DNA from: Halioglobus japonicus
GTDB taxonomy: Bacteria > Pseudomonadota > Gammaproteobacteria > Pseudomonadales > Halieaceae
Assembly (NCBI GenBank): GCA_902705825.1
Contig: CACSIL010000051.1
Coordinates: forward strand, 300,452-364,451
DNA length: 64,000 nucleotides
Direction: 5' to 3'
The notes under the pieces: model-generated
The model's database searches: none
Seen by the model: only the letters and a program-made list of their open reading frames with translations
What the model was told of the DNA's origin: nothing
Position numbers and translations under genes: made by a program
Part shown: positions 39,615-50,363 of the stretch, one piece after another
How positions within the stretch are numbered: the stretch's first letter is position 1
How the letters are laid out: the number at the start of each line of letters is the position of its first letter

Positions 39615-40340
39615 TCACCAACCCAATGCGTGCTTTACAAAAGGGATTGAAAGCGCGCGCTGCTCGGCCAGGGACGCCTCATCTAAGGTATCCAGCACTG
39701 CCAGTAACTGCTCCATCGCACGCGGCGCACGACTAACGATAAAGCTGGCAACTCCCGGAGAGAGAGACAAGCCCCGACGCATCGCACGAAATTGCAGAAT
39801 GGCGGACTTGTCATCGTCATCCCCCTCCAGCAGTTGGTAGACGATACCCCAGGAGAGGCGCGAACGCAGATCAGCCAGCGCTACCGGCAGTGCGCGCGGC
39901 GGCGCATCGGCAGCCAGCAACAGGCGGCTGCCGCGTTGCTGGGCGCTGTTATAGAGATTAAACAATGCCATCTCCCAATCGGGATCGCCCAGCACCGTAT
40001 GAATATCGTCCAGGCACACGCGATCCAGGCGCTCCACCCCCTGCAATACCTCCGACGGCGGATATTCGCGCAACTGCGCTAACGGCAGATATAACGTCTC
40101 TGCCCCTGCCACATGGCAGCACGCCTGTAGCAAATGCGATTTTCCAGTACCGGGAGGGCCGTACAAATAGATAACGGCTTCGCCGTCTGGCTGCATCTGC
40201 AATTGCAGCGCATCCAGCAACGGCTGCGCTTGTGGTAGCGCCAGAAAATTATCCATCGTGGCATCATCGCGCAAGTGCACGGCCAGCGAGAGTTGGCGCT
40301 GACGGGGAGCCACTGTGGTTTTAGACCTGGACTCTATCAC
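39615..40340 (-). CDS. hda: DnaA regulatory inactivator Hda
   Basis: 241 residues from a GTG at 40340 that overlaps the preceding TGA (GTGA); a second GTG two codons upstream is also possible. The N-terminal clamp-binding motif QRQLSLAV lets it dock on the DNA polymerase sliding clamp. A short AAA+ core follows: GPPGTGKSHLLQA (Walker A), VCLDDIHTVLGD (Walker B), and a DLRSRLSWG sensor region. Hda stimulates ATP hydrolysis by DnaA and so prevents over-initiation of replication. It is encoded downstream of a DUF2066 gene, the usual arrangement in gammaproteobacteria. Confidence 0.93.
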   Translation of the reverse strand: MIESRSKTTVAPRQRQLSLAVHLRDDATMDNFLALPQAQPLLDALQLQMQPDGEAVIYLYGPPGTGKSHLLQACCHVAGAETLYLPLAQLREYPPSEVLQGVERLDRVCLDDIHTVLGDPDWEMALFNLYNSAQQRGSRLLLAADAPPRALPVALADLRSRLSWGIVYQLLEGDDDDKSAILQFRAMRRGLSLSPGVASFIVSRAPRAMEQLLAVLDTLDEASLAEQRALSIPFVKHALGW

Positions 40341-41395
40341 CGCCACTGATAATTCAGTTGTGTGTCATCGCCCAGTGTGGGGATGGCGGTGAGACGGTCG
40401 TTCAGCTCAATGATACTGGCCAGGCGCGCGGCATCGGTTTTAGCCAGCAAACGAAATTCAACGCGCTCGCCCTGCACCACTTCCAGATTGGCGTATTCAA
40501 CCAGTTCCAGTCTTTCCAGCCAGTTGGCGATAGCAGCGTAATCGCTGTAGTTAGAAATGCCGGTGATGGTGAGCCGTAAGCCGCCATCTGTACTGGTGGT
40601 TGGAGCAACGGCATAACGCGACGCCATGTCTGCGGCAACAATATTCACGCCGCTATCCAGAAATGCTTTTAAATCGGGCACGGTCACTGAGCGGTTGATG
40701 CGCTCATCGTCACGAAAGTAACTCCAGTCTCCCACCGATTTACCATCGGTAGTCACTGCCAGACGCCCCGCCACCACTTCCTGCGCATTGTATCTGGCCG
40801 AGGCCCGCTGTATGGAATCTGCATCCAGTGACCAGACGTCGGCAGTACTGACAGTTGCGGTATCGGCGAGATCAAAAATCGGGATCTGCACCGGTACACC
40901 CCGACGCAAAAACTCCTCTACCACCAACTGGGCCTCTTCCGGTGCCGTTTCCTCGTTGATGAAGTGCCTGCCCTGCTCATCTTCGACCACTATCCAGGCA
41001 AGTACCGCAGGACGATTGGCCGACCACAACGGCGCACCGGACTCTGTCACGAGATCGGTGATATATCTGCCATCGAACTCAAAGCGCAGCGACAGCGCAG
41101 GGGCTGGCGGTGTGCCGCGCACGTAAGAGTATTGTTGAACGTGGCTGCGAGCATCCTTCAGCGCGGCCGCGATACCGGGGTACTGCAGTACCCGTTTGGA
41201 ACCTGAAACCTTCACCAGCACGTCTGCCATCGCCTCTTTTGAGGCTGATTCCAGTGCTTTGGAGCTCTGTTCAGACACAGGCACACTCGCCGCGTAAAGA
41301 TCGGCGACCACTTCGGCCAGGGCGCTCTGCGCTGAAGTCAGGGCCAGCCATGCCCACAGACCTGTCAACAACGACACCACGCTCGCTTTTTTCAC
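40337..41395 (-). CDS. DUF2066 exported protein
   Basis: 352 residues from a GTG at 41395, picked because GGAGAAGG lies directly upstream. The ATG 33 bases earlier at 41428 has no ribosome site. A Sec signal peptide (VVSLLTGLWAWLALTSAQSALA) is followed by a mature protein beginning EVVADLYAASVPV, the DUF2066 signature. There is no known enzyme motif. The family is periplasmic, of unknown function, and always beside hda/purM in this group. It is divergent from purM; the promoters for both lie in 41396-41560. Confidence 0.88.
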   Translation of the reverse strand: MKKASVVSLLTGLWAWLALTSAQSALAEVVADLYAASVPVSEQSSKALESASKEAMADVLVKVSGSKRVLQYPGIAAALKDARSHVQQYSYVRGTPPAPALSLRFEFDGRYITDLVTESGAPLWSANRPAVLAWIVVEDEQGRHFINEETAPEEAQLVVEEFLRRGVPVQIPIFDLADTATVSTADVWSLDADSIQRASARYNAQEVVAGRLAVTTDGKSVGDWSYFRDDERINRSVTVPDLKAFLDSGVNIVAADMASRYAVAPTTSTDGGLRLTITGISNYSDYAAIANWLERLELVEYANLEVVQGERVEFRLLAKTDAARLASIIELNDRLTAIPTLGDDTQLNYQWR

Positions 41396-41560
41396 AGCCT
41401 TCTCCCACAGGGTTTGACAAGCGCGCATTGTAGCAGCACTGGGCGCAACTGCGCATAGTCAGTAAACAGGCTCTGGGCTAAATTGAGAGTGCGCTTGTCC
41501 CGCATGCACGATAAAATACCTGCCCTCAACCCCCACCAAATATTGACTGGACTCCACGCA

Positions 41561-42601
41561 ATGAGCGATGACAACGGCAAAACTTCCCTGAGCTACAAAG
41601 ATGCAGGCGTGAATATTGACGCCGGCAATGCACTGATCGAACGGATCAAGGGTGTTTCCGGCCGTACAACACGACCCGAGGTATTGGGCGGACTAGGCGG
41701 ATTCGGCGCGCTCTGTGAGATTCCCGCTGGTTATACCCAGCCGGTTCTGGTCTCTGGTACCGACGGTGTCGGCACCAAACTACGCCTGGCCATGGACATG
41801 GGTATCCACGACACCATTGGCATCGATCTGGTCGCCATGTGTGTGAACGATCTGGTGGTGGCTGGAGCAGAACCCCTGTTCTTCCTCGACTACTACGCTA
41901 CCGGCGCACTCAACGTCGATACCGCCGCTGATGTGGTCGCCGGAATTGGCGCAGGCTGCGAACTCGCCGGCTGCGCATTGGTCGGCGGCGAAACGGCCGA
42001 AATGCCCGGCATGTATCACGGCGAGGACTACGATCTGGCCGGGTTCTGCGTCGGCGTGGTGGAAAAATCCAAGATTATCGATGGCAGCACTGTCGTCGCC
42101 GGCGATGTATTGCTCGGTATCGCCAGCAGCGGCCCCCACTCCAATGGCTACTCACTGATTCGCAAGATTCTCGAGGTGAATGTGGCCGATCTGCAACAAC
42201 CTTTGGGCGACACAACACTTGGACAGGCACTGCTGACGCCTACCACGATATACGTGAAGGCACTGCTGTCCCTGTTTAGCGAAGTGAAAGTGAAGGCCCT
42301 GTCTCATATCACCGGCGGTGGTTTGCTGGAAAACCTGCCGCGTGTTCTGCCGGCAGACTGCAATGCCCAGATCGACACCACCAGCTGGCAGTGGCCGGCC
42401 ATCTTCGAGTGGCTGCAAAGCTACGGCAATGTCGAAACCACCGAGATGTACCGCACCTTTAACTGCGGTGTGGGTATGGTGTTGTGCCTGGCACCCGAGG
42501 ACGCCGCTAAAGCGCTGGACTTGCTAAGCAAAGAAGGGCATCAGGCCTGGGAAATCGGCCGTATCACAGCCGGCGACAACAAGGTTGATCTGCTGCCGTG
42601 A
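41561..42601 (+). CDS. purM: Phosphoribosylformylglycinamidine cyclo-ligase (AIR synthetase)
   Basis: 346 residues from the ATG at 41561; the frame upstream (41483 on) is intergenic. It closes FGAM to AIR in purine synthesis. [19 protein letters not shown] and [22 protein letters not shown] are the PurM nucleotide and substrate loops, and [11 protein letters not shown] plus [11 protein letters not shown] complete the fold. Length and motifs are normal. Its TGA overlaps the purN GTG (GTGA). Confidence 0.97.
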   Translation: MSDDNGKTSLSYKDAGVNIDAGNALIERIKGVSGRTTRPEVLGGLGGFGALCEIPAGYTQPVLVSGTDGVGTKLRLAMDMGIHDTIGIDLVAMCVNDLVVAGAEPLFFLDYYATGALNVDTAADVVAGIGAGCELAGCALVGGETAEMPGMYHGEDYDLAGFCVGVVEKSKIIDGSTVVAGDVLLGIASSGPHSNGYSLIRKILEVNVADLQQPLGDTTLGQALLTPTTIYVKALLSLFSEVKVKALSHITGGGLLENLPRVLPADCNAQIDTTSWQWPAIFEWLQSYGNVETTEMYRTFNCGVGMVLCLAPEDAAKALDLLSKEGHQAWEIGRITAGDNKVDLLP

Positions 42602-43257
42602 GCGCACCATCGCTCCCCCGCCTGGCCGTATTAATCTCCGGCCGCGGCACCAACCTGCAAGCGTTTATCGACGCCTGCGACAACGGCACGCTGCCCGCGC
42701 GCATCAGTCTGGTCATCAGCAATAATCCCGACGCGGCCGGCCTGCAGCGGGCTGAAGTCGCCGGGATTACGGCAAAATGTATCAACCACCGCGATTTCAC
42801 CAGCCGTGAAGCATTCGACGAGGCACTGGTGCAGGAACTGCGCGCCCACGCCGTCGATCTGGTAATACTGGCGGGCTTCATGCGCATCCTGACACCCGTA
42901 CTGATCGAGCCCTTCCTCGGGCGGTTGTTGAATATACATCCCTCGCTACTGCCCAGGTATCCGGGGCTGAACACGCATCAACGCGCGTTGGATGCAGGCG
43001 ATACCGAAGCGGGCGCCACCGTACACTTTGTCACCCAGGAACTGGACGGTGGCCCGCCTATCATCCAGGCGCGGGTGCCCATCCAGCCCGGTGATACAGC
43101 TGACAGCCTCGCCGAGCGTGTGGCAATTCAGGAACACATGATCTATCCGATCGCAGCGCGCTGGTTTGTAGAGGGAAGATTGAGGCTGTCCGAGCACAGG
43201 GCGCTACTCGATGGCGAGCCCATCCCGGCGACGGGCATCAGGCCTTGGGCAGTGTGA
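42598..43257 (+). CDS. purN: Phosphoribosylglycinamide formyltransferase
   Basis: 219 residues from a GTG at 42598 that overlaps the purM stop. It transfers a formyl group from 10-formyl-THF to [15 protein letters not shown] binds the phosphate. The catalytic Asn, His and Asp are in NIHPSLLP (with the preceding LAGFMRIL) and [11 protein letters not shown]. Its 3' end overlaps the convergent dcd gene by 20 bases, so both coding regions share that stretch. Confidence 0.97.
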   Translation: MSAPSLPRLAVLISGRGTNLQAFIDACDNGTLPARISLVISNNPDAAGLQRAEVAGITAKCINHRDFTSREAFDEALVQELRAHAVDLVILAGFMRILTPVLIEPFLGRLLNIHPSLLPRYPGLNTHQRALDAGDTEAGATVHFVTQELDGGPPIIQARVPIQPGDTADSLAERVAIQEHMIYPIAARWFVEGRLRLSEHRALLDGEPIPATGIRPWAV

Positions 43258-43804
43258 CGCCGCGCTGACCCTGATATTTTCCACCGCGATCCTTGTAACT
43301 GACTTCACAGACCTCGTCGGATTCAAAGAACAGCATCTGGGCAACGCCTTCATTGGCATAGATTTTTGCCGGCAAGGTTGTTGTGTTGGAGAACTCCAGC
43401 GTGACATGCCCCTCCCACTCCGGCTCCAGCGGTGTAACATTCACAATGATACCGCAGCGCGCGTAGGTGGACTTACCCAGGCAGATGGTCAGCACATTGC
43501 GCGGGATACGAAAATATTCCACCGTACTGGCCAGTGCAAACGAGTTCGGCGGGATAACGCAGACATCGCTGACAACATCGACAAAGCTGCCCTCGTCGAA
43601 CCCCTTGGGGTCCACGGTCGCCGAATTGATATTGGTAAACACCTTGAATTCACGGGAACAGCGCACGTCGTAGCCGTAACTTGATGTGCCGTAAGAAATA
43701 AGCCGCTCGCCGCCATTGGAGCGCACCTGGCCCGCCTCAAACGGCTCGATCATACCGTGCTCGGTAGCCATTTCCCGAATCCATCTATCTGCTTTGATAC
43801 TCAC
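43238..43804 (-). CDS. dcd: dCTP deaminase
   Basis: 188 residues. It deaminates dCTP to dUTP for thymidylate synthesis. Catalytic Glu138 lies in [26 protein letters not shown] is the Ser/Arg substrate loop, and GVAQMLFF is near the C-terminus. ATG at 43804. It follows the apbC gene after 32 bases on the same strand. The last six codons and stop lie within purN on the opposite strand. Confidence 0.96.
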   Translation of the reverse strand: MSIKADRWIREMATEHGMIEPFEAGQVRSNGGERLISYGTSSYGYDVRCSREFKVFTNINSATVDPKGFDEGSFVDVVSDVCVIPPNSFALASTVEYFRIPRNVLTICLGKSTYARCGIIVNVTPLEPEWEGHVTLEFSNTTTLPAKIYANEGVAQMLFFESDEVCEVSYKDRGGKYQGQRGVTLPKA

Positions 43805-43836
43805 GCGTCGGTCACCTTAATTGAAATCAGCTCGAT

Positions 43837-44652
43837 TCAGTCATCAGAAATTTTTATCTCGGGAAACTGTTTTACAACACTGTCGCCCTGCGCAGTCAAT
43901 GCACCAATCACTGCCACCGCCGCATCCAGATAGATTCGTGTAACGTCTGAATCAGGTTCACTCACCACTGCGGGAGTACCTGCATCCGTCTGTTCCCGTA
44001 TCGAAAGCTTCAGCGGCAAGCTGGCCAGCAGTGGCACGCCATAATCTGCGGCGATCCGGTCGCCCCCGTGTTCGCCAAAAATATGTTCGCTGTGCCCGCA
44101 TTCGCTGCAGATGTGCACCGCCATATTTTCAATCACACCCAGCACAGGTACATCGACCTTGCGAAACATCTCGATACCTTTGCGCGCATCCAGCAGTGCG
44201 ATGTCCTGTGGCGTGGTGACAATCACTGCGCCCGATACCTTGGCTTTCTGCGACAGGGTAAGCTGAATATCACCCGTACCCGGCGGCATATCGATCACCA
44301 GGTAGTCGAGCTCACCCCACAGGGTTTGTTCCAGCATTTGTGCGAGCGCACCGCCGGCCATAGGTCCGCGCCACACCATGGGCGTGCGGTCATTGACCAG
44401 ATAACCCATGGACATGGTTTTAAGACCGTACGCCTGAACTGGCAACAGATATTGACCACCCTGTTGCTCAGGGCGTGTATCGGCCGGAAGCCCCAGCATC
44501 AACTGCTGGCTGGGCCCATAAATATCTGCATCCAGCAGACCGACGCTGGCGCCCTGCGCCTTCAGTGCAAGCGCAAGATTTACAGCCGTGGTGGACTTGC
44601 CCACACCGCCCTTGCCGGAAGCGACTGCGATGATATGTTTGATCTGATTCAT
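43837..44652 (-). CDS. apbC: Mrp/ApbC-type iron-sulfur carrier P-loop ATPase
   Basis: 271 residues. The deviant Walker A is GKGGVGKSTTAVN near 13-25. Switch motifs VGLLDADIYGPSQQ and VIDMPPGTGDIQLTL follow. The Fe-S ligand pair is CSECG. This protein carries and delivers [4Fe-4S] clusters. It lacks the N-terminal DUF59 domain found in longer homologues. Usually apbC is directly divergent from metG; here a lipoprotein gene lies between them. Confidence 0.95.
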   Translation of the reverse strand: MNQIKHIIAVASGKGGVGKSTTAVNLALALKAQGASVGLLDADIYGPSQQLMLGLPADTRPEQQGGQYLLPVQAYGLKTMSMGYLVNDRTPMVWRGPMAGGALAQMLEQTLWGELDYLVIDMPPGTGDIQLTLSQKAKVSGAVIVTTPQDIALLDARKGIEMFRKVDVPVLGVIENMAVHICSECGHSEHIFGEHGGDRIAADYGVPLLASLPLKLSIREQTDAGTPAVVSEPDSDVTRIYLDAAVAVIGALTAQGDSVVKQFPEIKISDD

Positions 44653-44689
44653 GTGTACCTGCGATGCGCATAGGCCCTGGACCGGAAGT

Positions 44690-44712
44690 CGGGCCGGTAT
44701 TTTCCCGGCCCG
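44690..44712. repeat. GC-rich 8-bp inverted repeat between apbC and the lipoprotein gene
   Basis: CGGGCCGG and CCGGCCCG are separated by TATTTTC. It lies about 90 bases after the lipoprotein gene's stop on the minus strand, so it could act as a weak terminator, but no U-tract follows in either direction. It could also be an operator for apbC. Confidence 0.35.
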
Positions 44713-44803
44713 CTAGTATAGGGATATGGCAGCGATACAACAATGCGCGAGCGCTGTGTCGGCGATGCGGCCAGAAAAGAGCTCCCTGACCGCCAGAGAC
44801 TTA

Positions 44804-46642
44804 CTACTGCGTGATCACCGCGATATTGAAGAAGCTGGTTGTACCACTGACCTCGTTACCGAGTATCAACATGGGACTTCCCGTGGGGCTATCCTGTGCG
44901 GGCACCACTTTGATGGATTCTGGGCCCAGATCACCGACCAGCGCGAGATCGTCCTCGACATCATCCACAGTAAAGTCGCGGGTGTTAATGTACTGAACAA
45001 ACTCGGATGCTTCCGGCGTGGTGATGTTGTACACCATAATTCCACCGACCCGTTCCAGACCGATAAAGGCATAAGTGCGGCCCTCGATCACTGCAATTTC
45101 AATTGCCTCCGGCTCTGGTCCTTTATCGTCGGAGCGGTCATCGCCTTCATTGTCATCGTTGCTGGCATTAAAGCTCTCACCCAGACGATTGGCGGTAATC
45201 ACCTCGAAATCGCTGCCAGAATCGAACACTGGCTGGCCTGTCTGCGTATTCCAGATAGTGAATGAGCGCGCACCGTAGGCGTACAGAGCTTCATAGGTAC
45301 AATCCGCTTCGGGCTGACCGGTAGTGGCCAACGAGGCGCAGGTACCGGTGGTACCCAGGTTCGCAATCACCTTCAAACGACCCAGTTTCTCATCGTCTTC
45401 AAAATCCGCGCCTGCCAGTGCGATCAGATCAGGATCAAAGCTCGCACCATTGTCTGTAATATCCTTAATACGCACTTCATCCAGGTAGTGGAAGCAATCG
45501 CCGTCATCGAAGTCGAAGCCACCCTGAGCGGTGCAATCACCGGAACTTTCAGCATCGGTGAGGTATTCACGGCCATCGCCTTCGTTGGCCGTAACGACAT
45601 AGGTCACACCATCGAATTCAAAGGCATCGGCACTGTCGGGCATGTACGCACCAAACACCGGCACATTGCGAATATTCACGCCATTGTCGCGGTTGCTGGG
45701 ATCCATTTCGTTGCCGGGAATTGAATAGTCCTTGTAACCCAGGCCCATGACTTTCTCGATGCTGTTAGTGGTGATATCCACCACTGCAAAGGCGTTGTTC
45801 TCCTGCAATGTAACCCAGGCTGTGCGGCTGTCAGCAGAGACAGCAATGTATTCCGGCTCAATATCCTGAGCGACCGATGCGGCTTTCGAGGAGATACGCA
45901 CAGGCCCGGTTAATCCGCCACCGTTGAAGGCGGTAAAGTCAAGCTGCGTCACGTTGGCCGCAGTGACACTGGCAACGCCCGCAGAGACATCGACAATGGT
46001 GATGGAGCCCAGAGGGTCCACAGAGTAGTCACCATTGGGCTCGCCCTCGTTGGCCGCCAGCACCGTGTTTCCATCGGGTGTGAACGTCACCATATCGGGC
46101 AGTGCACCGGCTTCCACAGCGCTGAGGAAGGTGCCATCGGTTTGATAGAACGCGATGTAGCCGTTGGCTTGCTTGTTATCGGCCTCGATTGCGACAGCCA
46201 GTGAACCATTGCTGACCGCAACGCTGTTGGCCGCGCCGAGGTCGCTGGCATTCATGCCTAACGCAGCGGCAACATCTGCAGCCACATCCAGCGTCATGGC
46301 CAATGTTGGCGAGGAAGGCGCTGACGCATCGACAACATCGATGTGACCCGAATTGGCATTGACAACAAACGTCATACGGGTCGCAGGATCATAGTCCACT
46401 ATTTCAGCGGCTGACTCATCGAACACGCCAGTTTCATACCGTCCCATCAAGGACAGTGATATCGTCGTCGGCGTTGCATCGCTGCCGCCTGCGCCATCAG
46501 AGCCTGCCGGACCAGCCGGACCCGCAGGGCCAGTTGCCCCGGCAGGTCCCGCAGGCCCCTCATCGCCATCGTCGCTGTTACAGCCCAATAGCACCAGTGG
46601 CAGGCTGACAGCCGACAGCACAAGCATTTTTTTCCAATTCAT
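44804..46642 (-). CDS. Choice-of-anchor I family lipoprotein (beta-propeller, alkaline phosphatase-associated)
   Basis: 612 residues from the ATG at 46642 with GCGGAG upstream. The lipobox LVLLGC puts the lipid on Cys21. Next is a short collagen-like stretch of GPA/GAT triplets (about 28-50). The rest is a beta-propeller: VVNANSGHIDVVDAS, FTPDGNTVLAANEGEPNGDY, YVVTANEGDGREY, and near the end FIGLERVGGIMVYN. These are the signature of choice-of-anchor I domains, seen in mesenchyme-type glycoproteins and beside or within marine alkaline phosphatases. The substrate and enzyme activity are unknown. A Pho box 138 bases upstream argues for induction under phosphate limitation. The gene separates apbC from metG, which are normally neighbours, so it may be an insertion. 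Confidence 0.87.
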   Translation of the reverse strand: MNWKKMLVLSAVSLPLVLLGCNSDDGDEGPAGPAGATGPAGPAGPAGSDGAGGSDATPTTISLSLMGRYETGVFDESAAEIVDYDPATRMTFVVNANSGHIDVVDASAPSSPTLAMTLDVAADVAAALGMNASDLGAANSVAVSNGSLAVAIEADNKQANGYIAFYQTDGTFLSAVEAGALPDMVTFTPDGNTVLAANEGEPNGDYSVDPLGSITIVDVSAGVASVTAANVTQLDFTAFNGGGLTGPVRISSKAASVAQDIEPEYIAVSADSRTAWVTLQENNAFAVVDITTNSIEKVMGLGYKDYSIPGNEMDPSNRDNGVNIRNVPVFGAYMPDSADAFEFDGVTYVVTANEGDGREYLTDAESSGDCTAQGGFDFDDGDCFHYLDEVRIKDITDNGASFDPDLIALAGADFEDDEKLGRLKVIANLGTTGTCASLATTGQPEADCTYEALYAYGARSFTIWNTQTGQPVFDSGSDFEVITANRLGESFNASNDDNEGDDRSDDKGPEPEAIEIAVIEGRTYAFIGLERVGGIMVYNITTPEASEFVQYINTRDFTVDDVEDDLALVGDLGPESIKVVPAQDSPTGSPMLILGNEVSGTTSFFNIAVITQ

Positions 46643-46779
46643 CGATTCACTCCGCGTTAAGGTCTTTGTATTGAGGTATGCAGCCGCACAAGGTAGTCGC
46701 TGCGAATGAACATCTGGTGAATGTACGATGAAGGAAAAATGAAGGATTTCGCGCCAAAACGGTGTTTGATGATGGCCCG

Positions 46780-46797
46780 ATGACAAACAGATGACAG
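46780..46797 (-). promoter_or_regulatory. Pho box (PhoB binding site)
   Basis: On the minus strand the site reads CTGTCAT, CTGT, TTGTCAT: two 7-base repeats with the 4-base spacing of the E. coli Pho box, 13 of 14 repeat positions matching. A third partial TGTCA lies ten bases upstream. It points at the choice-of-anchor I gene, 138 bases before its start. The matching sequence is directly visible; binding is inference. Confidence 0.75.
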
Positions 46798-46952
46798 CTT
46801 CTGACACGATGCGCTCCGGCTGAATTGGCCCCATTTTCACTATTGAACACAGCTCATCAGCCGAACGGGCACAGACAACGCTATCCTGCGGGTGAAACAC
46901 GCCAACAAAAACGCTATAGTAACGCCCCTTTTTTCGGACACAGACAAACACC

Positions 46953-49013
46953 ATGCCCGCATCGGCCCAACGCAAAATTCTGGTAACCAGCGCATTACCC
47001 TATGCCAATGGTTCCCTGCACCTGGGACACCTGCTCGAACAGGTGCAAACCGATATCTGGGTGCGCTTTCAGAAATCGCGCGGCCACCATTGCCTCTATG
47101 TCTGTGCCGACGATGCCCACGGCACGGCGATCATGCTGACGGCGGAGAAACTCGGCATCACCCCGGAGCAACAGATAGAAAACATCAAGCGGGAACACAT
47201 GCGCGACAGCGCGGGTTTTCTGATTGGCTTTGATAATTTTCATACCACGCACAGTGAAGAGAATCGTTTCTGGAGTGAAACGATCTACCAGCGCCTCAAG
47301 GACAATGACCACATTGCCTCACGCGCTATCACTCAAGCCTTTGATCCCGAAAAGCAGCTGTTTCTCGCAGACCGTTTCATCAAGGGCACCTGCCCGCGCT
47401 GTAAAACAGCTGATCAGTATGGCGACAACTGCGAAGCCTGCGGCGCGACGTACAGCCCCACAGACCTGATCGACCCCGTATCGGCGATTTCCGGGGCAAA
47501 ACCAATCGAGAAAGAATCCATCCATTTCTTTTTTAAGCTGCCCGAGTTTGAGGGCATGCTCAAAGAGTGGCTGGCCTCGGATACCTTGCAGCCGCAGGTG
47601 GCGAATAAATTGCGCGAGTGGACTGACGCCGGATTGCAGGAATGGGATATCAGCCGCGACGCTCCCTATTTCGGCTTTGAGATACCCGGTGAACCCGGCA
47701 AGTATTTCTACGTTTGGCTGGATGCGCCTATTGGCTATATCGCCAGCTTCCAGAACTACTGTGATCGCACTGGACACCCGTTTGACGAATACTGGCAGCG
47801 CGGCGGTGATACCGAGTTGTACCATTTTATCGGCAAGGACATCATCAATTTTCACGGCCTGTTCTGGCCGGCCATGCTGCAATCAGCCGGTCTGCGCGCG
47901 CCGTCTGCGATCTACGCACACGGCTTCCTCACGGTTAACGGCACCAAGATGAGCAAGAGCCGCGGCACCTTCATCAAGGCCAGCACCTACCTGGAACACC
48001 TCGATGCGCAGTACCTGCGGTATTACTTTGCTGCCAAGCTCAGTGGTTCAGTCGATGACATCGATCTCAACCTGGAAGACTTCGTACAGCGGGTTAACTC
48101 CGATGTGGTAGGCAAAGTGGTCAATATCGCCAGTCGCTGCGCCGGCTTTCTGCGCAACAAATTTGACAACACACTGTCCGACCGCTGCTCTGAAGCGACG
48201 ATGGTCGAGTCCTTTATCGAAGCTGGCGAAGCCATCGCGCAACTGTACGAACAGCGCGAATTCAACAAGGCGATCCGAGAGATCATCGCTCTGGCGGACC
48301 GCGCCAACCAGTATATTGACGAGAAAAAGCCCTGGGCACTGGCCAAACAAGAGGGCGCCGCACAGGAAGTTCACGATGTCTGCAGTGTGGGGATCAACCT
48401 GTTCCGCGTACTGATGACCTATCTCAAGCCGGTGCTGCCGGCCATGGCGGAAAAATCTGAGGCATTCCTGCAGTGCTCACTGGACTGGACAGCACTGCAA
48501 TCGCCTCTGGTGGCCCATGCCCTGGCTGAATTTCAACCACTGCTGACGCGCATCGATCCGAAGCAGGTGGCGGCAATGATCGAGGCGAGCAAGGAAACAC
48601 AGGCCGAAGCTGCCCCGCCGGCGGAAAAGACCAAAACCAAAACCAAAAAGGCGAAACCTGCTGCCGCCACAGCTCCGGCAGATACCATCGAATTCGATGA
48701 CTTCGCCAAAATTGACCTGCGGATTGCCGAAATCGTCGCGGCGGAAGACGTAGAGGGAGCCGACAAATTGTTGCGCCTGACACTGAACCTGGGCGAGCAC
48801 GGCGACCAGAAACAGGTGTTTGCCGGTATTAAATCCGCCTATCAGCCGGAAGCGCTGGTGGGAAAACTGACCGTGATGGTGGCCAACCTGGCACCACGAA
48901 AAATGCGCTTCGGGGTGTCTGAGGGCATGGTGCTGGCGGCCGGCCCCGGCGACGAGGAAATATTCCTGCTGGAGCCACACGCGGGAGCGAAGCCAGGAAT
49001 GCAGGTAAAATAG
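46953..49013 (+). CDS. metG: Methionyl-tRNA synthetase
   Basis: 686 residues. It charges tRNA-Met and initiator tRNA. The HIGH-type signature reads HLGH in [11 protein letters not shown] (residues 26-30 region). The zinc knuckle is [18 protein letters not shown], and KMSKS lies in [13 protein letters not shown] Lys/Ala-rich linker then leads to the C-terminal tRNA-binding OB domain ([21 protein letters not shown], in two parts). The ATG at 46953 follows the divergent Pho-box region, which must also contain its promoter. Confidence 0.97.
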   Translation: MPASAQRKILVTSALPYANGSLHLGHLLEQVQTDIWVRFQKSRGHHCLYVCADDAHGTAIMLTAEKLGITPEQQIENIKREHMRDSAGFLIGFDNFHTTHSEENRFWSETIYQRLKDNDHIASRAITQAFDPEKQLFLADRFIKGTCPRCKTADQYGDNCEACGATYSPTDLIDPVSAISGAKPIEKESIHFFFKLPEFEGMLKEWLASDTLQPQVANKLREWTDAGLQEWDISRDAPYFGFEIPGEPGKYFYVWLDAPIGYIASFQNYCDRTGHPFDEYWQRGGDTELYHFIGKDIINFHGLFWPAMLQSAGLRAPSAIYAHGFLTVNGTKMSKSRGTFIKASTYLEHLDAQYLRYYFAAKLSGSVDDIDLNLEDFVQRVNSDVVGKVVNIASRCAGFLRNKFDNTLSDRCSEATMVESFIEAGEAIAQLYEQREFNKAIREIIALADRANQYIDEKKPWALAKQEGAAQEVHDVCSVGINLFRVLMTYLKPVLPAMAEKSEAFLQCSLDWTALQSPLVAHALAEFQPLLTRIDPKQVAAMIEASKETQAEAAPPAEKTKTKTKKAKPAAATAPADTIEFDDFAKIDLRIAEIVAAEDVEGADKLLRLTLNLGEHGDQKQVFAGIKSAYQPEALVGKLTVMVANLAPRKMRFGVSEGMVLAAGPGDEEIFLLEPHAGAKPGMQVK

Positions 49014-49148
49014 GCGGCAGGTTTTTTTACAGACTAATGGGTATTAGTTCGCAAATTCAGACTGCGCAAATTTCCTGTAAACGCTAGAATAGGCAAATTG
49101 AAAAAAAGAGCACCGTGGTCGACAACGGTGCCTGTAGAGAGCACAACA

Positions 49149-49727
49149 ATGTTGGCAGACTATTCCATATTGTTGGTCAGTGCGATACTGGTCAACAATT
49201 TCGTACTGGTACAGTTCCTGGGGCTGTGCCCGTTTATGGGCGTGTCCAACAAACTCGAGGCCGCTATGGGCATGTCCATGGCGACCACGTTCGTACTGAC
49301 CCTGGCCTCGGCCTGCAGTAACCTGACATACCATTTTCTGCTCCTGCCGCTGGGCCTGGGCTATCTGAAAACCATCGCATTCATCTTGGTTATCGCGGTG
49401 GTGGTGCAATTTACTGAAATGGTAATGCGCAAAACCAGCCCATTGTTACACCGCGTGCTGGGCGTCTACCTCCCCCTAATCACCACAAACTGCGCCGTTC
49501 TGGGTGTCGCCCTGCTGAATATCAGCAAGGATCACAGTTTTCTGCAGGCCCTGTTCTATGGTTTTGGCGCCGGCGCCGGCTTTTCGCTGGTTCTGGTACT
49601 GTTCGCTGCCATGCGGGAGCGCCTGACAGTGGCAGATGTGCCAATGCCGTTCAAAGGTGCTGCAGTCGGGATGATTACCGCCGGTTTGATGTCGCTGGCC
49701 TTCATGGGTTTTGCGGGACTGGTATAA
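49149..49727 (+). CDS. rsxA: Rnf/Rsx electron transport complex subunit A
   Basis: 192 residues from the ATG at 49149; upstream codons are non-conserved. Six TM helices, with [16 protein letters not shown] and [15 protein letters not shown], which hold the conserved Cys pairs that bind a [2Fe-2S] cluster shared with RsxE. First gene of a complete rsxABCDGE operon. Rnf couples NADH and ferredoxin redox chemistry to Na+ or H+ movement; Rsx in E. coli also reduces SoxR. The promoter should lie in 49014-49148. Confidence 0.97.
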   Translation: MLADYSILLVSAILVNNFVLVQFLGLCPFMGVSNKLEAAMGMSMATTFVLTLASACSNLTYHFLLLPLGLGYLKTIAFILVIAVVVQFTEMVMRKTSPLLHRVLGVYLPLITTNCAVLGVALLNISKDHSFLQALFYGFGAGAGFSLVLVLFAAMRERLTVADVPMPFKGAAVGMITAGLMSLAFMGFAGLV

Positions 49728-49733
49728 ACGCTT

Positions 49734-50363
49734 GTGATTGCTTTTCTCGCTCAGTATCCACTGCTCGCCGCCCTGCTCGCCCTGGTAGGGCTGGCCGCTG
49801 TGTTTGGTGCTCTCTTAGGTTTTGCTGCCGTGCGGTTCAAGGCCGAGGGCAACCCGATTGCCGATGAGATCAACAATATTCTTCCCCAGACCCAGTGCGG
49901 TCAGTGTGGTTACCCAGGCTGCCGGCCCTATGCCGAAGCGATTGCCAACGGCGAGGACATCAACAAATGTCCACCCGGCGGGGAAGCTGGCATCCAGGCC
50001 CTGGCGGACCTGTTGGACGTTGAACCACTGCCGCTGGACTCGGAACACGGCGAAGTCGCCGCTGCACCATCGGTCGCCTTTATTCGCGAGGCGGAATGTA
50101 TCGGGTGTACCAAATGTATACAGGCCTGCCCGGTCGACGCCATTCTCGGTGCGGCCAAGCAGATGCACACTGTCATCAGCAGTGAGTGCACCGGCTGTGA
50201 TCTGTGTGTGGAACCCTGCCCTGTCGACTGTATCGATATGATCCCCCCACATGAAACCCTACAGACTTGGCACTGGAATTTGCCTGACCCGGTGAGCCGG
50301 AGTGTGAACGTAATCGCTACTGATGCGCCCCGGGACGAGCCACCTCGGGATCGCGTAGCATGA
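49734..50363 (+). CDS. rsxB: Rnf/Rsx electron transport complex subunit B (ferredoxin-like)
   Basis: 209 residues from a GTG at 49734. An N-terminal TM anchor is followed by a four-Cys [4Fe-4S] motif ([14 protein letters not shown]) and two ferredoxin-type clusters: [15 protein letters not shown] and [15 protein letters not shown]. It passes electrons between ferredoxin and RsxC/RsxA. It begins six bases after rsxA and overlaps rsxC by four bases. Confidence 0.97.
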   Translation: MIAFLAQYPLLAALLALVGLAAVFGALLGFAAVRFKAEGNPIADEINNILPQTQCGQCGYPGCRPYAEAIANGEDINKCPPGGEAGIQALADLLDVEPLPLDSEHGEVAAAPSVAFIREAECIGCTKCIQACPVDAILGAAKQMHTVISSECTGCDLCVEPCPVDCIDMIPPHETLQTWHWNLPDPVSRSVNVIATDAPRDEPPRDRVA

